Source: Perognathus longimembris pacificus
Taxonomy: Eukaryota; Chordata; Mammalia; Rodentia; Heteromyidae
DNA: 64,000 nt
Assembly: GCF_023159225.1 (NCBI RefSeq)
Contig: NC_063161.1
Coordinates: 118,957,958 to 119,021,957, forward strand
Direction of reading: 5' to 3'
The translations under genes were made by a program, and so were the position numbers. The stretch's first letter is position 1, and every line of letters starts with the position of its first letter. Shown piece after piece: positions 46,304 to 59,280 of the stretch. Below the pieces are notes generated by a model that searched no databases, was not told the origin of the DNA, and saw only the letters and a program-made list of their open reading frames with translations.

Positions 46304-46894
46304 GTAACCTGAAAAATCTCTGTGCAGTTTGATTCAGAAACATTTATTGAATGAATGACAATATGTTAAACTTGCCCAGGGCCAGATATATAGACATGAC
46401 CCATACCCTGCCTACAAGAAGTCTACATCCTAGTCATAATGGATCTCATGTTCATCGTAAGTGCCATAACTGATTATCACAGAATATGCAAAGACAGTTT
46501 ACTCCTGGCAGGAGCTTTTAGGAATGGAATAAAGAGAACTTTGTAAAGAGGAAGGGAGAAAATATACAGGGTAGAATAAAACAACATGAGCAAAGATGAT
46601 ATGGCAAATATGTGTCCTATTGGGGAACATGAATTGTGAACTATAATTATTGCCTATTCTTTAGGGATCATATTGTTTCTCCTTGGACAAGTAGAATTCT
46701 GTGGTTGTGGTTTGCAACAAGACTGTTCCCTAGAACTTCTATCTGATTGTACTTACTTCAACCTCTGGCTCTAATAACAGTACTCCTCCTCTATCTATAG
46801 ATGTTAAAATATTCTGCACATAGTGACCGAAACATAACTCAGGATACAAAGTTTCCCAAGTCTATGACCTTGTCATAATGTCCTTTGCGCGCAA

Positions 46895-46898
<4 letters not shown>

Positions 46899-46935
<37 letters not shown>

Positions 46936-46982
46936 TGTGTCTGTGCCTGTGTCTGTGTCTGTGTCTGTGTCTGTGTCTGTGT
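46899..46982 (+). repeat. (GT)n followed by (GTGTCT)n
   Basis: A pure gt run gives way to gtgtct hexamer units. It touches the 3' end (left side) of the minus-strand SINE at 46990. Confidence 0.95.
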
Positions 46983-46989
46983 GATCGCA

Positions 46990-47195
46990 CATGCCAGAAC
47001 TAGAGCTTAGGGATATTTTTTTTCTTTTTTTTGCTCAAGGCTGGTGTTTAATCTACAACTCCACATCTGACTTTTTGGTGGTTAGTTATAGACAAGAATC
47101 TCACAGACTTTGCTGCCAAGGCTGGCTTCAAACCTTGATCCTTAGATATCAACCTCCTGAGTAGTAGGGTTATAGGTGTGACACACTGGCACCAT
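46990..47195 (-). mobile_element. B1-like/Geo dimeric SINE (minus)
   Basis: A diverged reversed Geo half (gccagaactagagcttaggg, gctcaaggctggtgtttaat) precedes a reversed B1-like half (gccaaggctggcttcaaacc, caacctcctgagtagtaggg). Confidence 0.7.
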
Positions 47196-48575
47196 TAATG
47201 TCCTTTTATGAAGGACAAACCCATGCTTTTGAAATTAAAAAAGACTTTTGATACCAGCTGGACCAACACCCTCATTTCTCAAAGGCCAGATAACCTACTG
47301 TCACATAGCTACCCAGTTAGTGATAGGAGAAGAAGAGAACTGAGATCTCTTGATGTCCAGCCCATTGTTGATTCTGCTGCCCCATTGATCCTATCAAAAC
47401 AGGATCCTTTTTCTCAGATATAGGCCAGTGTGTTGCATGTGTTTGCATCTATTCTCTTCATTGCTGCTTCCAGCAGATGATTCAGTAGATGTTAGAAAAG
47501 CCAACATCACCCCATGCTGACCTCATCTGCCCATATGGGGATTATGTTGTCACACTGTAACTCTGGTCACACATGCTACTCCCTTGCATATCTGTTTTGC
47601 CACAGTGTCTCTGCCCCCATGACCTGAGATGATCTGGGAAGGGACCTTTAACAGGCAGCTTTGTAAGAAAGGTGGAAGATGACAATAGGGAGGGAAAACT
47701 AAGGGGCACTGGGTGGATTAAAGATGTTATTAACATCTGCTTTTTCTGTGAATACATTTGCTGTCCCACTAATGTATTCCAGCTTCAATCTTCATTCTCT
47801 GTATATAGAACCCATATGTTCAGCCTCAGTCGTTTAAAGTCTCCTCTCTTGCCCACCCTCCAACCTGTCTCACCAAGGGCACTGCTGATATCCCCCTAAT
47901 TGCTAGCAAATAATGGATGGCACTTACAGGATTAATTCTCATATTTGTCCAGATATGGTTCAGCTCTGTCACAGACTAAATACCTTTGTTCATCTGAATT
48001 TAATGTGATTAATGCAAACCTGCCTGGAATTAAACAAGGCAATTGTAACATTAGGCCTGTCTTCAGCTCTTTGAAGAGGAGCTATTGGATGCTGCCAACA
48101 TATTCAAAGCCAGGGAAGGAAAACAGAATGGCCAAAGAGGAACCAGAGAAGGGGAGCAAAGGAGCTGGCCAATGAAGTATGATCACAAACACCACACCCA
48201 GGGCTTAGGGAGCCAAAGCCCTTCATTTCAGCTGCTGGGGTTTGTTCAGATCTGCTGGCAGATCCATCAAGCAGCCTGTCTAAACAGTAGAGTGTGGAAA
48301 TGTGTGTATTGCTGTAAGATTGTATTTGCATCTTTTTCTGAGATCATCGTCCACACCTGTGGTACGGTGTATGCTCGTATTATTAAGGGATTCACTGGTT
48401 GCTGTTTTAAGCCTACCCTTTACCAAGTACTGTGGGACACAGAGCAGTAAATTAAACCAAAGTTCTGTGTGCTGCGGTGTTTACAGACTAATAAAGGCAA
48501 CAGATGAGTACATACTCACCTAAAATTGAGAAATTGCTAACATATATGTTGAATGTATGCATCAAGATCCTGCTT

Positions 48576-48678
48576 GAGCCAACTGTGGTTGCATATTCCT
48601 GTAAACTTAGCGCTGGAAGGCTGCGGTTGTCAGATCCTGAGTTCAAGATCAGCCTATGTCTCTAAAAAAAAAAAAAAA
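48576..48678 (+). mobile_element. B1-type SINE fragment
   Basis: The sequence caactgtggttgcatattcc, gtgctgg-like gcgctggaaggctgcggttg and gagttcaagatcagcctatg is followed by a 15-bp A tail. Confidence 0.55.
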
Positions 48679-48922
48679 GATGCTACTCGGTAGGCTATAA
48701 CATATGACTTAAATGTAACATAATTTGGAGGAGGAAATAGATCTCAAGCATTTCTAAATTTGATTTCCGGTTACATTGTTTCCTATCTATATTATCTCCT
48801 GCAATGTGTACCGCACTGGGTCTCAGATCTCAGCCGCATGAAAACATGGAACTGATACTACTTCAGAGTTGTTATGAGTTCACACAGGTTGCAGGTATGT
48901 AGAAGAGCTGGTCTCAATGCCA

Positions 48923-48970
48923 GAAACATTGTCCACATTCATTGTCTACACTCAATGTGGACAATGTTTC
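48923..48970. other. Perfect 17-bp inverted repeat (hairpin)
   Basis: The left arm gaaacattgtccacatt (48923-48939) and right arm aatgtggacaatgtttc (48954-48970) are exact reverse complements, separated by a 14-nt loop. The pairing stops cleanly outside and inside the arms. No host repeat family is recognised. It could be a transposon scar or a small folded RNA; expression is unknown. Confidence 0.9.
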
Positions 48971-49304
48971 CTCTAAAATGAAATACACCCGGGCTGAGAT
49001 TTAAAAAAAAAAAAAAATTGAGCCTAGTTTGTTTCTGAGTAATTTTCAGTGTTCATCTTTAAACATTTTGCAAATGTAGATTAGTATACTTGCAATCAAA
49101 TCCTTATTGTAAATCTCAGCCATTTTTTTCTTCAAGAAATTGCAAGTTTTGCCTGAAGTATACGTCTAACAGAAAGAAAAAGTCTTGAGGTTCAAGATAC
49201 TCAGGTGTCCCCATGATGTCACTTAAAAAAGTATTGAGTTTAAGTCTTGCCAGTTCTCCTATGTGCACCAAATCCAGGAAAAGTTATTCATAATGAGTCA
49301 CAAG

Positions 49305-49560
49305 AGCAGGCATGGCCTGGCTGTTAAGCCTGTGGGCTCTGGCACCTCAAGGTGTACATTTGAATCACAACTCTGTCACTTCCTGAGCTGTAGAACTCTG
49401 CACACCTTCCTTCACCTGCTGACTTAATTTTTTCATCTGAAGAATGGTGATGATAATCATATCTGACCCACAACATTCTTATGGAGATTAGATATATTCT
49501 TCACTCATAAGCAATGCTTGAAATGATGCCTGGAAGATAGCATGCACTCAAAATTTGCTA
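49305..49560 (+). mobile_element. MIR
   Basis: Clear MIR order on the + strand: tgtgggctctggcacctcaa, tgaatcacaactctgtcact, tcctgagctgtagaactctg, atttttcatctgaagaatgg, then gatgcctggaagatagcatg near the 3' end. Confidence 0.8.
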
Positions 49561-51362
49561 CATACTACTATTAGTGTAAGTGTAAGGCATAAAATCAGCC
49601 TTTACTTATATTTATGGTATGGGAAACCCCGGTTCAGTGACCAGAATGCTCACACATGTTCTGCTTTTGAGCAACTTTATCTCAATGCCCTAGTGGCAGC
49701 TGAGGAAGCTGAATTCACCATCTGGAAAGTGCTCAGGGCACCTGCATTCAGCACAAAGGAGGTGCCTTGTGATAAGGAATATTTCACATGGGTCACAAGG
49801 AGGAAAGCCTGATGAACGCTTGCTGGCCTACAAGCAAAATGTCTCAAATTGAGAATCCCTCCCCCATGCCATACCCTCCCCCCAACACACACACACATAC
49901 ACACTGGATTCAGTGTCCTTCAGATTCACCCAATCCAACTCAACTTAGTTCTAATGCTTACTCGCTACAAAACTTTTCTTTAAAGATGGAAACACTATTT
50001 TGTTACAAACATGCCAGTTCTACTGAACCTTCCTTGTCCTACCCTGTTTAGACCTGCAAAATATTGTTTTTAGTGCCTTTTCCTTCTATCCAAACTTCTC
50101 CATCATTGTATCTTGATTTTATCTCCTGAGTCTCAGAGATTTGAGAGTACAGGTGTCTCTCAGCATAGAGATGACCAGGACTTCTCTATCTCCCTCTCTG
50201 GATAATCCAAGTTGGTCGCAGCTGTGTAAACCTAGTCACTGGCACACAATTCCTACCTTCTAAATTTATTTATTTGGGTGTCTGTTTCATGACTTATGGG
50301 ATATGAGAGTAGTTAATGCTGGAGGAAAGGATTGAAGCAGAAGAATACAAGTTTGTAACCAAAACATGACAGACTTTAATTATGGAGTTCTTGGTATATA
50401 AACAAGATAGAAAAAAAAGGAATTTCTGATGCACACAGGTACAAGCAGAGAGATTGGAGAACTACCTTGCCTGCCAAATTCCCCACTGGACCACAGTGCT
50501 CAGAAACTATTCCAACTTTAATGGCATAGGCAGTATTTTGAAGGAAAGCAGTTGTTTCCTGGTAAACTGTTTGGTCTGAACCAGTGGAATTTAGCTCCAT
50601 TTGCCCATGCAGATGAGAGCCTCTCCAGGTGTGGACCACGGATGAGATCATAACCAAAAGGGAAATGTTTTTTAGTTGTCCTTGGTTTTATAAGATCATG
50701 AAAGAGATATTATAAGGCCTGCCTGACATCATCAATGGAAAATGAGAAGTAGATGATGGCTGAGAAATGGGTGTATCTTTCATTGAAAGGAGAGAACACA
50801 AATGAGCTCATCGGAAGTTTTCACAGGAAGGGAGAGATGAAATTTTCTCCTTTCCTGGCATATTCTTTTGTCTTTTTGTGAGTTGAGTAGCTGACACATA
50901 TTGTGTCTAATAAAGAGATCAGAGAAGCCTCACTGGGAAAATAAAAGACAGTTTCTTGACATTCTTCTTTCTCTGCCCCTCCTCATCATGATTTAGTACC
51001 TGCAATAAAAGACAAGCAATTGTGTAAGCTTTTCATAACACAAGCCATTTCAAATGTACATTTCTGAATTTTTCATACAGTGGTTGTTAATCACAGCATA
51101 GTTAGCTAGATTCAGAGAGAACCTTTGTGTAAGTAGCAAAGACTGACAAAAGAAAATGTGCTCGTGCACTAGATCAAAAGGAAATGTAGACAGGTTTGAC
51201 TGTGTGCCAATGGTACACAGAACCATGTGGTAATAGCCACTGACTGATGATTCAAGCTGCCATTAAGGAGACCTCATTACCTGGCAGGATGTTAAGTGGC
51301 CAAATTCATAGCTTCTCTCCTCAAGCACAGAACTGTAGAAAGCACATCAAAACTCCTACAGG

Positions 51363-51566
51363 GGGCTGGGAATATGGCCTAGTGGCAAGAGTGCTTGCCT
51401 CCTACACATGAAGCTCTCGATTCCCCAGCACCACATATATGGAAAATGGCCAGAAGGGGCGCTGTGGCTCAGGTGGCAGAGTGCTAGCCTTGAGCGGGAA
51501 GAAGCCAGGGATGGTGCTCAGGCCCTGAGTCCAAGGCCCAGGACTGGCAAAAAAAAAAAAAAAAAG
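51363..51566 (+). mobile_element. IDL-Geo SINE with 10-bp TSD
   Basis: The left monomer (gggctgggaatatggcctag) has lost the ccctgggttc part, keeping only tcgattccccagc. The Geo monomer is complete (ggccagaaggggcgctgtgg) with an A tail. The TSD ctcctacagg is at 51353-51362 and 51567-51576. Confidence 0.9.
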
Positions 51567-52479
51567 CTCCTACAGGACTCACATTAAAACAGATGAGAGT
51601 ACAGCAGGGAAATCCCAATTGCACAGCTCCCAATAGAGTGGAAGAAACAAATAAGGGAGTATAAATGATCCAAGCAAGCCCATCTCAAACCCAGAAAAAT
51701 AATCCCAGTGAGATGTGGACAGATGAATGGTTGGCAGATAGTAGAGTGTGCCATGTCTTGTTTGACAGTCTTTAGAAGAGACCATGTGTCATAGAGCCAT
51801 GTTAAATATGGTACCCCTTCTCCAGCATTCTGCAGTGGAACATGAAAAATAAATTATGATAGAATAATCACTTACTACCTTGTTCTCCTGAGGACCCTCA
51901 TGTTCACAAGAATTAAAAGAGGTAATAGAGACAGGCACATGGTAGCCTGACACATGAGCACTGGAAGAAATGTCTAAAAAGGGTAAGTCATGGACTTAAG
52001 GAGAGGAGAAGGAAGCCATAACACCTGGGAATATTCAGGAGAAGGATGCCTGAGTCTTATTTCCTTATGTCTAAGAATTCCACACATTTATACTGAAGAT
52101 ACCCCAGTGAAACAGAATGTCACATGCAAAGAAATTCCAATTCTCCCTCATTTTTATGCAAAATAATTAATTAGTAGACGCAATGATGATCATGGGTAGC
52201 CTTTAAGAAAACCTTTGAATCAGGTCAAACCTGGCTTTTCAGTTTTCTAGACACATGATTTTTATACCAAAAAAAAATTCATTTTGAGTTCACAAATCTG
52301 AGATGTATTTGGCAAATTGATATCGTTTTGTAGATATCACCACAAATAAAGTTTCCTCTATTCTTAACAACTTCTTCACGCTATAATTCATATGCCATTC
52401 AAAACCATCCACTTGAAGTACACAGTTCAATGGGTTTCTGCTGTATTTATTGTTGTATGTCTACTACCACACTGAGAAC

Positions 52480-53560
52480 AACTTTTTTATTATATTTTTA
52501 CTATCTTAAAGTATTTGTACAAAAGAGTTGCCACTCAACAAAGCAGTTTATGCATACAATGAATCTTGATTGATATCATTCCTTTCATCATTTCCCCCAT
52601 CCCTCACAATCTACCCTTTCCCTTCTGTTTTCTTAACTTCATAGGATAGATATACATTGCCTATTATGGCTACTTTCTCCCCCACTCCTTCCATTGGCCC
52701 CACCCCTCACCTTTCAGGTAGCAGTTTTTAAGATATGTCCATGTATGTTGCATTCCTTTTAATAGCTAACTAACTCATTTTACAGAATATTTTCCTTCCT
52801 TTTATATTAGAATAATAGTTCATTGTATATATAGGCCACTTTTTATTCATTTATTCACTAGATGCTGGATGTTTGAATAGTTTCTGCTTTTTTGGTTGTA
52901 ATGAATAATAATGTACTAAAAAACATACACATTCACAAGTTTTTGTGTAAACATGTGTTTTATTTTCCTTTGCTATATGTACCTAGGAGTAGACTTGTGG
53001 TTACAGGGTATAGACTAGACGACTGAGGGCCTCCTGTTTATAACTCCCACATAACTGAGACGATAAAAATAAAGCTGCCACATTCAGCTTATTGGTTGAG
53101 ATTGAGTCTCAGTAACTTTTTTTTACCATAACTGGCCTTGAATCTTCATACTCCTGCTCTCTGCCTTCCAAGTAAATCAGATTACATGAGTGAGACACAA
53201 TACCCAGTCATGTTTACCTTTTTAAGAAACCACCAAATATATTCCAATGTGACAGTACCATTTTACATTCCTATCAGCAATGTATAAGGCCTCTGGTTTT
53301 TCCACATCCTTACAAACACTTATTATTTTCTTTCATCTTTACTATAACAATCCTCACAGACAGAAAGAGTATTTTATTATGATTTTAGCTTACATTTGCA
53401 TAGTGAACATTTTCTATACTTATTAGCCATGTACATGAGTTCTTTGTTATACCTACATATTGTGATGTAAATAGTATTTAGGGATTGTGTCTTCATTCTC
53501 CATTTATGACATAGCAAACTGCAACATATTTAGAGTCCTTAAAACAATGCAAATATCTTA
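52480..53560 (-). mobile_element. Old L1 3' end (antisense), interrupted by a B1-like SINE
   Basis: 52480-53035 holds the antisense 3' UTR and ORF2 end (attccttttaatagctaact, atagttcattgtatatatag, ggatgtttgaatagtttctg, aatgaataataatgtact). 53215-53560 continues the ORF2 order (accattttacattcctatca, ttttccacatccttacaaac). Between them at 53085-53215 is reversed B1-like sequence (gagattgagtctcagtaac, actggccttgaatcttcata). Confidence 0.65.
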
Positions 53561-53994
53561 TAGTTCTTTAGATCAGCCTTCCTTTTTGAAGGCTCCAGGA
53601 AAGAATCCTCTCTGCACATTCAGGTTGATGGAAAATTTTAGTTCTTGTTGATCATAAACTAAGTGCCATTCTCAGCTTCTAGAAGCTACTGCATTCATTG
53701 GCTCTTGGCCTCCATTTTCAAAGTGAGCAGTGGTGGGTTGAGCCCTCCTCATGTTGCCTTATCTACACATTCCTCACCCTCCTCTTCTTTCTGTAAGAGC
53801 TTGAGTGATTAGATTGGGCCCAACTAGATAACCTAGGATCATCTTTCTAAGTCCAGTTCATTAAAAACTTTAATTCCATCTGCAACCTTCATTCCCCTTT
53901 GCCATGCCACAGGCCCAGGGATTAGGGCACAGAGTCTTTACAAGGTCATTATTCTGCCAACTGTACCCTGTCAGAAGGACACAGCTCATGTTCA

Positions 53995-54130
53995 TCTCAT
54001 TGCTTGCGGCGAATGAAGGAGGAGGTAACAAACAGTACAAGAAATGTACCCAAGGCCTAACGTATGAAACTGTAACCTCTCTGTACATCACTTTTACAAT
54101 AAATAAGAAAGAAAAAAAGAAGTAAAAAAT
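53995..54130 (+). mobile_element. Short L1 3'-end fragment (sense)
   Basis: The sequence aggaggtaacaaacagtaca, ggcctaacgtatgaaactgt, aacctctctgtacatcactt, tacaataaataag plus an A-rich tail is the reverse complement of the L1 3' UTR at 25150-25230. It is followed by a G run (54131-54141). Confidence 0.8.
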
Positions 54131-54470
54131 GGGGGGGGGGGAGCCTAGGGCAAATGAATCAATGTTGTTGGTAGATCTTCCATTTTTCTAGAGAAGTCAA
54201 ACCAAAAATAACCTCTAAACAACACAATTTTAACTTGTTGTTTAACTAAACTCACCCAATTCAAGTTTTTAAAAATTCTTTTTTGGAATAAACCTATTTG
54301 TCTTCTAAACCTGGAGCAATCAATACCCTCTGGGTAAAAGTGCCGTGTTCTATATCTCTGCTTGTATAACATGCATTGTTTCTCAGAGATAGCCAAAGGA
54401 TTTACCAGTGCAAGCAAAATTTATTTGATTAGATGCAATGGCTTGGATGATAAAAAAATATTTATTTCTT

Positions 54471-54582
54471 TTTTTATTAAACTTTTTTCTTTATTGTCAA
54501 AGTGTGGTACAGAGGGGTTACAGATTCATATGTAAGGCAGTGAGTACATTTCTTGTTCAACTTGTTACCTCCTCCTCATTTT
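54471..54582 (-). mobile_element. Short L1 3'-end fragment (antisense) with probable TSD
   Basis: A T tract followed by gtggtacagaggggttacag, attcatatgtaaggcagtga and gtacatttcttgttcaactt is the L1 3' UTR in reverse. The flanking aaatatttatttctt (left) and aaatatttctttctt (right) form a 15-bp duplication with one mismatch. Confidence 0.8.
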
Positions 54583-55249
54583 TAAATATTTCTTTCTTAA
54601 TATTACTCAAATATGATTGTTTTCGGGCAAGTATTTGCCTTGTTTCCAAATTTAGAAGCTGATTCAGAAATACAAATGTGTCTCCTCATTGTAAAGAGAG
54701 AAGCTTTAAACAGATACACTTTCTATTTATAAAGATCGCTTCTGGACCTGAGAGTTCTGTAAAGGGCAGCAATGCCCCCCCCCCAACCCAACTACCAGCT
54801 ATGAACTCTACTTACCCACACTAACATTGAAATTTGACTCCACATCGTATGTGGAGAATAGAAACTAGATGGCAAAGATGTAAAGCTTTTTCAGTGAAGT
54901 CTTAGATAAAATAACAGATGAGAGGAATTGTTCTCCAAGGGCATAGGTGAATAGATTTGAGTGAAAACTCAAAAACTGACTCAGGAGTTAGGAAGTAGAA
55001 GCCAACTAGATCATCAAAGAAAGACAGCTGGACAGCAAAGAATTCATTTCTGAGTTATAATATGTGAAAGAAAAAATCAGACAATTTTTTTTAAACTCAC
55101 ATGTTAATCTGAGTGTTATCAGTGATAAACGAATTCATGTTGGAATTGCCTGGTCATAAGATTCTGAAAATTTCCAGCTAGAAAGAAATAGTCTCTAGAC
55201 ATTAGTAGACAATTATTACTGATGTCAAATGTGTAAAATCTTGTTGATT

Positions 55250-55303
55250 TGTGTGTGTGTGCATGCGTACAACACATACACACACACACACACATACACA
55301 CAT
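55250..55303 (+). repeat. (TG)n/(CA)n microsatellite
   Basis: gtgtgtgtgtgcatgcgtac is followed by a cacaca run. It sits at the 3' tail of the minus-strand SINE at 55304-55535. Confidence 0.92.
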
Positions 55304-55535
55304 ACTGGTCCTGGGACTTGAACTCAGAGCCAGGACACTGTCCCTGAGCTTCTTTTTGCTCAAGGATAGCACTCTACCACTTATGTCACAGCATTACTTC
55401 CTGCTTTTTTTGAATAATTTGTTGGAGATGAAAGTCTAGTGGATTTTCTTCAGGCTGGCTTCAAACCACAATCCTCAGATCAGATCTCAGTCTCTTGGGT
55501 AGCTAGGATTACAGGTGTGAGCCACCAGCACCAAG
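55304..55535 (-). mobile_element. B1-like/Geo dimeric SINE (minus)
   Basis: A reversed Geo half (ggtcctgggacttgaactca, gctcaaggatagcactctac) precedes a reversed B1-like half (tcaggctggcttcaaaccac, tagctaggattacaggtgtg, agccaccagcacca). Confidence 0.82.
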
Positions 55536-56027
55536 TTCTTAAATTCAAATAATTTTATTACTAGGTATAACTGTGTTTTTAATTAAAACAGACAATTTTA
55601 TCTATATTAAAAAATGTAGAAAAGCAAAAACTGGCACCGTTTTTCCCCCTTTGATCTTGTTAAATTAAGAAGCATGAATTAATTTAAAGCAATGTTCATA
55701 AACATTCACATGTGCTTACCTATCTTTCTTCTCTTTGCATTCTCTCCTTTATTCTTCTCTTGAATTGAGACTTGGGTATGCCATGGATATCAGAGCTGCC
55801 TTCTTGGACAATCTCATGGAAGTTACCAGGCCACTGGCATATGTGGTTTCATAGCTTCTCAGCAAAGAATGATTTTTTCCAGGTCGCCAACAATACCAGC
55901 CTTATGTACTTTCTACATTTGCTGTATCTGTCTAGGTACTGATAGCCATTTAAGGAAAATACATCATATCTAAATTATTTCCTCTCCTAATTATATTGAA
56001 ACTCTTAGAGTGCAAAATGGAAGCCTA

Positions 56028-56168
56028 AGGCTGGGAATATGGCCTAGTGGCAAGAGTGCTTGCCTTGTATACATGAAGCCCTGGGTTCGATTCCCCAGCA
56101 CCACATATATAGAAAATGGCTAGAAGTGATTCTGTGGCTCGAGTGGCAGAGTGCTAGTCTTGGAAAAA
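56028..56168 (+). mobile_element. IDL-Geo SINE, Geo half 3'-truncated, 14-bp TSD
   Basis: The left monomer is near consensus (ggctgggaatatggcctagt, ccctgggttcgattccccag). The Geo half ends at gagtgctagtcttgg and goes straight to an A tail, lacking the final 50 bp or so. The TSD aaaatggaagccta is at 56014-56027 and 56169-56182. Confidence 0.92.
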
Positions 56169-57284
56169 AAAATGGAAGCCTATTTTAGTTCCTACTCAGT
56201 GACAGATTCATTTTCTCTCCTACCATCTGTCCTTTTCCTCTTACTTTTCATTGGCCTTACTGTTTCTTAATTTTACCAGTAGTTCCCATTACTGTTCTTC
56301 ATAGTATTTCCTCATCAAGTTGTAACAGAGATCATACTGATGAAGCTTCCATGTATTGAAATGGTATATTGTGCTAAAAGTATTTTTCTAATAGATTCAT
56401 ATGTACAAATTTACTTACTTTACTCAACAATGATCTATGTAGAAAACCAAGGCACAGGGCAGTAGAATAACTTGCCTAAGCCTCGGTAGCCATAGAATGA
56501 TGGAATCCAGATACCTGACAGGCTGTCACTCTTCATTCCATAGCCACTTCAAGCTACCACTAGGTTACTATGCACTTTTGCTATTCAATCTTGATGAATG
56601 TAATTCTAAATTTGTATCATACCAGTACTCTAGGAAGACTGCCAAACATTAGATTTGGCTTCAAAAGTTTAAACCCACTTAACCATTCCAGAACATGCAG
56701 GCAATAGCCAAACCTGCCTCCTGTTCCTCCTTGTTTCTATCATTGCTTATTTCCCCAGTCATCTGCAGCTAGTCCGTTCCTGAGAATGAGTGCACATGCA
56801 CACATCCTGGACTAACTCAGCTCTAGGGGAACAGAGAAAATCTAAAGTCCTTGAACTATAATTCATTTTTGATGGCTAAGGGTAGAATAAAATAACTTTC
56901 AGATAACATCTGTGACTGCCAATATTGAAGAACTGAAAGGAAGGCCTATTCAATAAAGTCATTCAATGATATTTTTAAGTCAATTATCTGTAACACAATA
57001 GATTTGTTTGGATTTAAACTTTGCTTACTAATGTTGTCCAAAGCCTAATAGTTTTCTCAACTTACATGGCTACTCATGTGCACAGTACTGGGGCTGGTGT
57101 GCAAATCATGCTACACAGGGTTCTGTGATGGTGACTCTGCTCTCATGACACTTTTTCTGTTTCATCTGCTCTGATGTTCCATGATCATTTCTAACATTGT
57201 CTTATGAAAAATATAGTATTTATCATTTCACTCTTGTCTTCATCTTTCCTTTTTTTCTTCTTCTTAGTTAATTCTTTTTGTTTT

Positions 57285-57520
57285 GCTTTGCAATACTAGA
57301 GATTGAATTAATTGTTGCAAAAACAGTACTGAGCTCAAACTCAGTACTTGCTAGACAAGCACTCTACCACTTGAGCCATGTCTCTGATCTTTTTGCTCTT
57401 AGGATTTTTCCCCCCACAGTCTCATGCTAACTTCATCTAGTCTGACTTCAAAGCACTATCTTCCTCCCTCTACTTTCTGAGGAGTTGAGATTACAGGCCT
57501 GTACCACCATACTCACCATT
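57285..57520 (-). mobile_element. Old ID/B1-type dimeric SINE (minus)
   Basis: A reversed ID-like half (ctagacaagcactctaccac, ttgagccatgtctctgatc) is followed by a reversed B1-like half (catctagtctgacttcaaag, gagttgagattacaggcctg). Confidence 0.6.
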
Positions 57521-58439
57521 GTTCTTCCTAGTTCACTTCTATAATTAATGCTAGCTAATATCAGTGTGAGGCACAACAAGCATAAGCACTGGTGTCTCCT
57601 GGCAGCCCTTACATACCAATACTCAGTGCCCACATGATCGTTCAAGTGATCTAAGATCAAACAAATTTCATTTAGCTTCCCATTAAAGTAAAAACTTCAC
57701 CTTGAATGATTCTAATAAGGGAATCAGACAAAAGAATCTGACACTACAGACAAAAAGAATCTGAAAAACAAAACTGAATATGCACTGCATATTAAACTTG
57801 GTTGCATTTCACAATCATCTAGGATCATACTAAAAACAAAAACTAATACTTCTACTACCCATGCCACCCCTACTTCCATATACTCTCAGGTGTAGTACAT
57901 GAAGAGTGAAACTAAATATGTATAGGCATTTTCTGACATAGGTAAGAGAATTGATGGATTAAGGGACATTGATTTTATTGCAAACTACCATTGATTATGA
58001 ATACTTAGGTAACTTTGTTTTTAAAATGGTTCCTGAAGCCAACAGGAACGTGTAAGAAGTAGTCTGTGTTAATAACAGCACCTCTGCTGACAGGAAAAGG
58101 GGCCATTACTTTTCGGCAAAAGCTCAGCATAATTAATTAAGGGCTGGATTTAATTCAGTGACATTTGAATTTTATAGCTATACACTTGCAGCTATAAAAC
58201 CCACCTTTATTATTAAAATTCCTGTAGGAAAAATAACTTGGTAATTGTGAGTCTAAAACTCTGGTCCGTCGCCTCATTTCCCCATTGGCACGGTTGTTTT
58301 TATAATACAGTGAGGCAACTCTTGTACTGGAGCAGGACAGGTTATGTTTTTAACAAGGACCCTGGGGATTCTGAGGCAGCCAGTCTGCAGACGAGGATTT
58401 GCTACCCCGTGTCACAAGAGCTGGATTTGAGGTCAAAGA

Positions 58440-58560
58440 TCTGCTGTCTAGTTTGACCTTACTACTTGCCAGCTACGTGGTCTTGAACAAGCCATGAATA
58501 CTTTGTGAGTCTCAATTCCTTTTCTATATAAAAGACAGTCATATTTTACCTGCCTATATC
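58440..58560 (+). mobile_element. MIR fragment
   Basis: The sequence gaccttactacttgccagct, acgtggtcttgaacaagcca, gagtctcaattccttttcta follows the MIR core. Confidence 0.6.
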
Positions 58561-58608
58561 TCAATTTTCTTCAGATAATTTGCATGGCCTGGCAAACATA
58601 TTTTTTTA

Positions 58609-58828
58609 AGTTTTTATTATAAAACTGATGTACAGAGAAGTTACAGTTTCATACGTTAGGCATTGGATACATTTCTTGTACTGTTTATTACCTTGTCCCT
58701 CATACCCCCCTCCCCCCTCCCTCTTTCCCCCCCTGAGGTTTTCAGTTCCCTTACACCATACAGTTTTGCAAGTATTGCTTTTGTTGTTGTTTCTCTTAAT
58801 TTACCCTTTGTCTCTCAATTTTTTACTT
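58609..58828 (-). mobile_element. 5'-truncated L1 3' end (antisense), 14-bp TSD
   Basis: A T-rich tail followed by gatgtacagagaagttacag, tttcatacgttaggcattgg and atacatttcttgtactg matches 25160-25230 of the longer L1. It ends after gtctctcaattttttac. The TSD aacatattttttta is at 58595-58608 and 58829-58842. It is a very short insertion of about 220 bp. Confidence 0.92.
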
Positions 58829-59176
58829 AACATATTTTTTTACTTAAGTATTTGCTGAGAACCTTCCTTCCATGTGCCGGGGATTGGCGGGGGGGGTGGG
58901 GGGGGTGCAGAGGAATGTCATTCCTGCTATTTCGGAGATCAGATGGTGATATGAAGTGGAAGAAAAGGATGCAAGGTAGAACTCAGTGATTGGTGGTGAG
59001 TGTGGCCTCAGTGAGCAGGGGAGGAAAACAATTGGGCCTTACTTTGTAGAAAGTATTTGGTCGTGAGAAAGCACTGGAAATTTTAAGCAGAAAAGGTATA
59101 TAATCGGACTCATATTTTAGAAATATCACTCTGGTTGCCACAGGAAGAAACTAGTTGGGCAATAGTATCAGCAAGA

Positions 59177-59280
59177 AACCAGGCATGGCAGAGCATACCT
59201 GTAATTCTAGCAACTGAGAGGATGAGGCAGAAGGACTACATGGTATGTAGCCCTTATCCTGAGCTAAGTAGTGAGAACCT
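59177..59280 (+). mobile_element. B1-type SINE fragment
   Basis: The sequence accaggcatggcagagcata, cctgtaattctagcaactga, gagctaagtagtgagaac follows B1. The 3' tail leads into a purine repeat. Confidence 0.6.
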
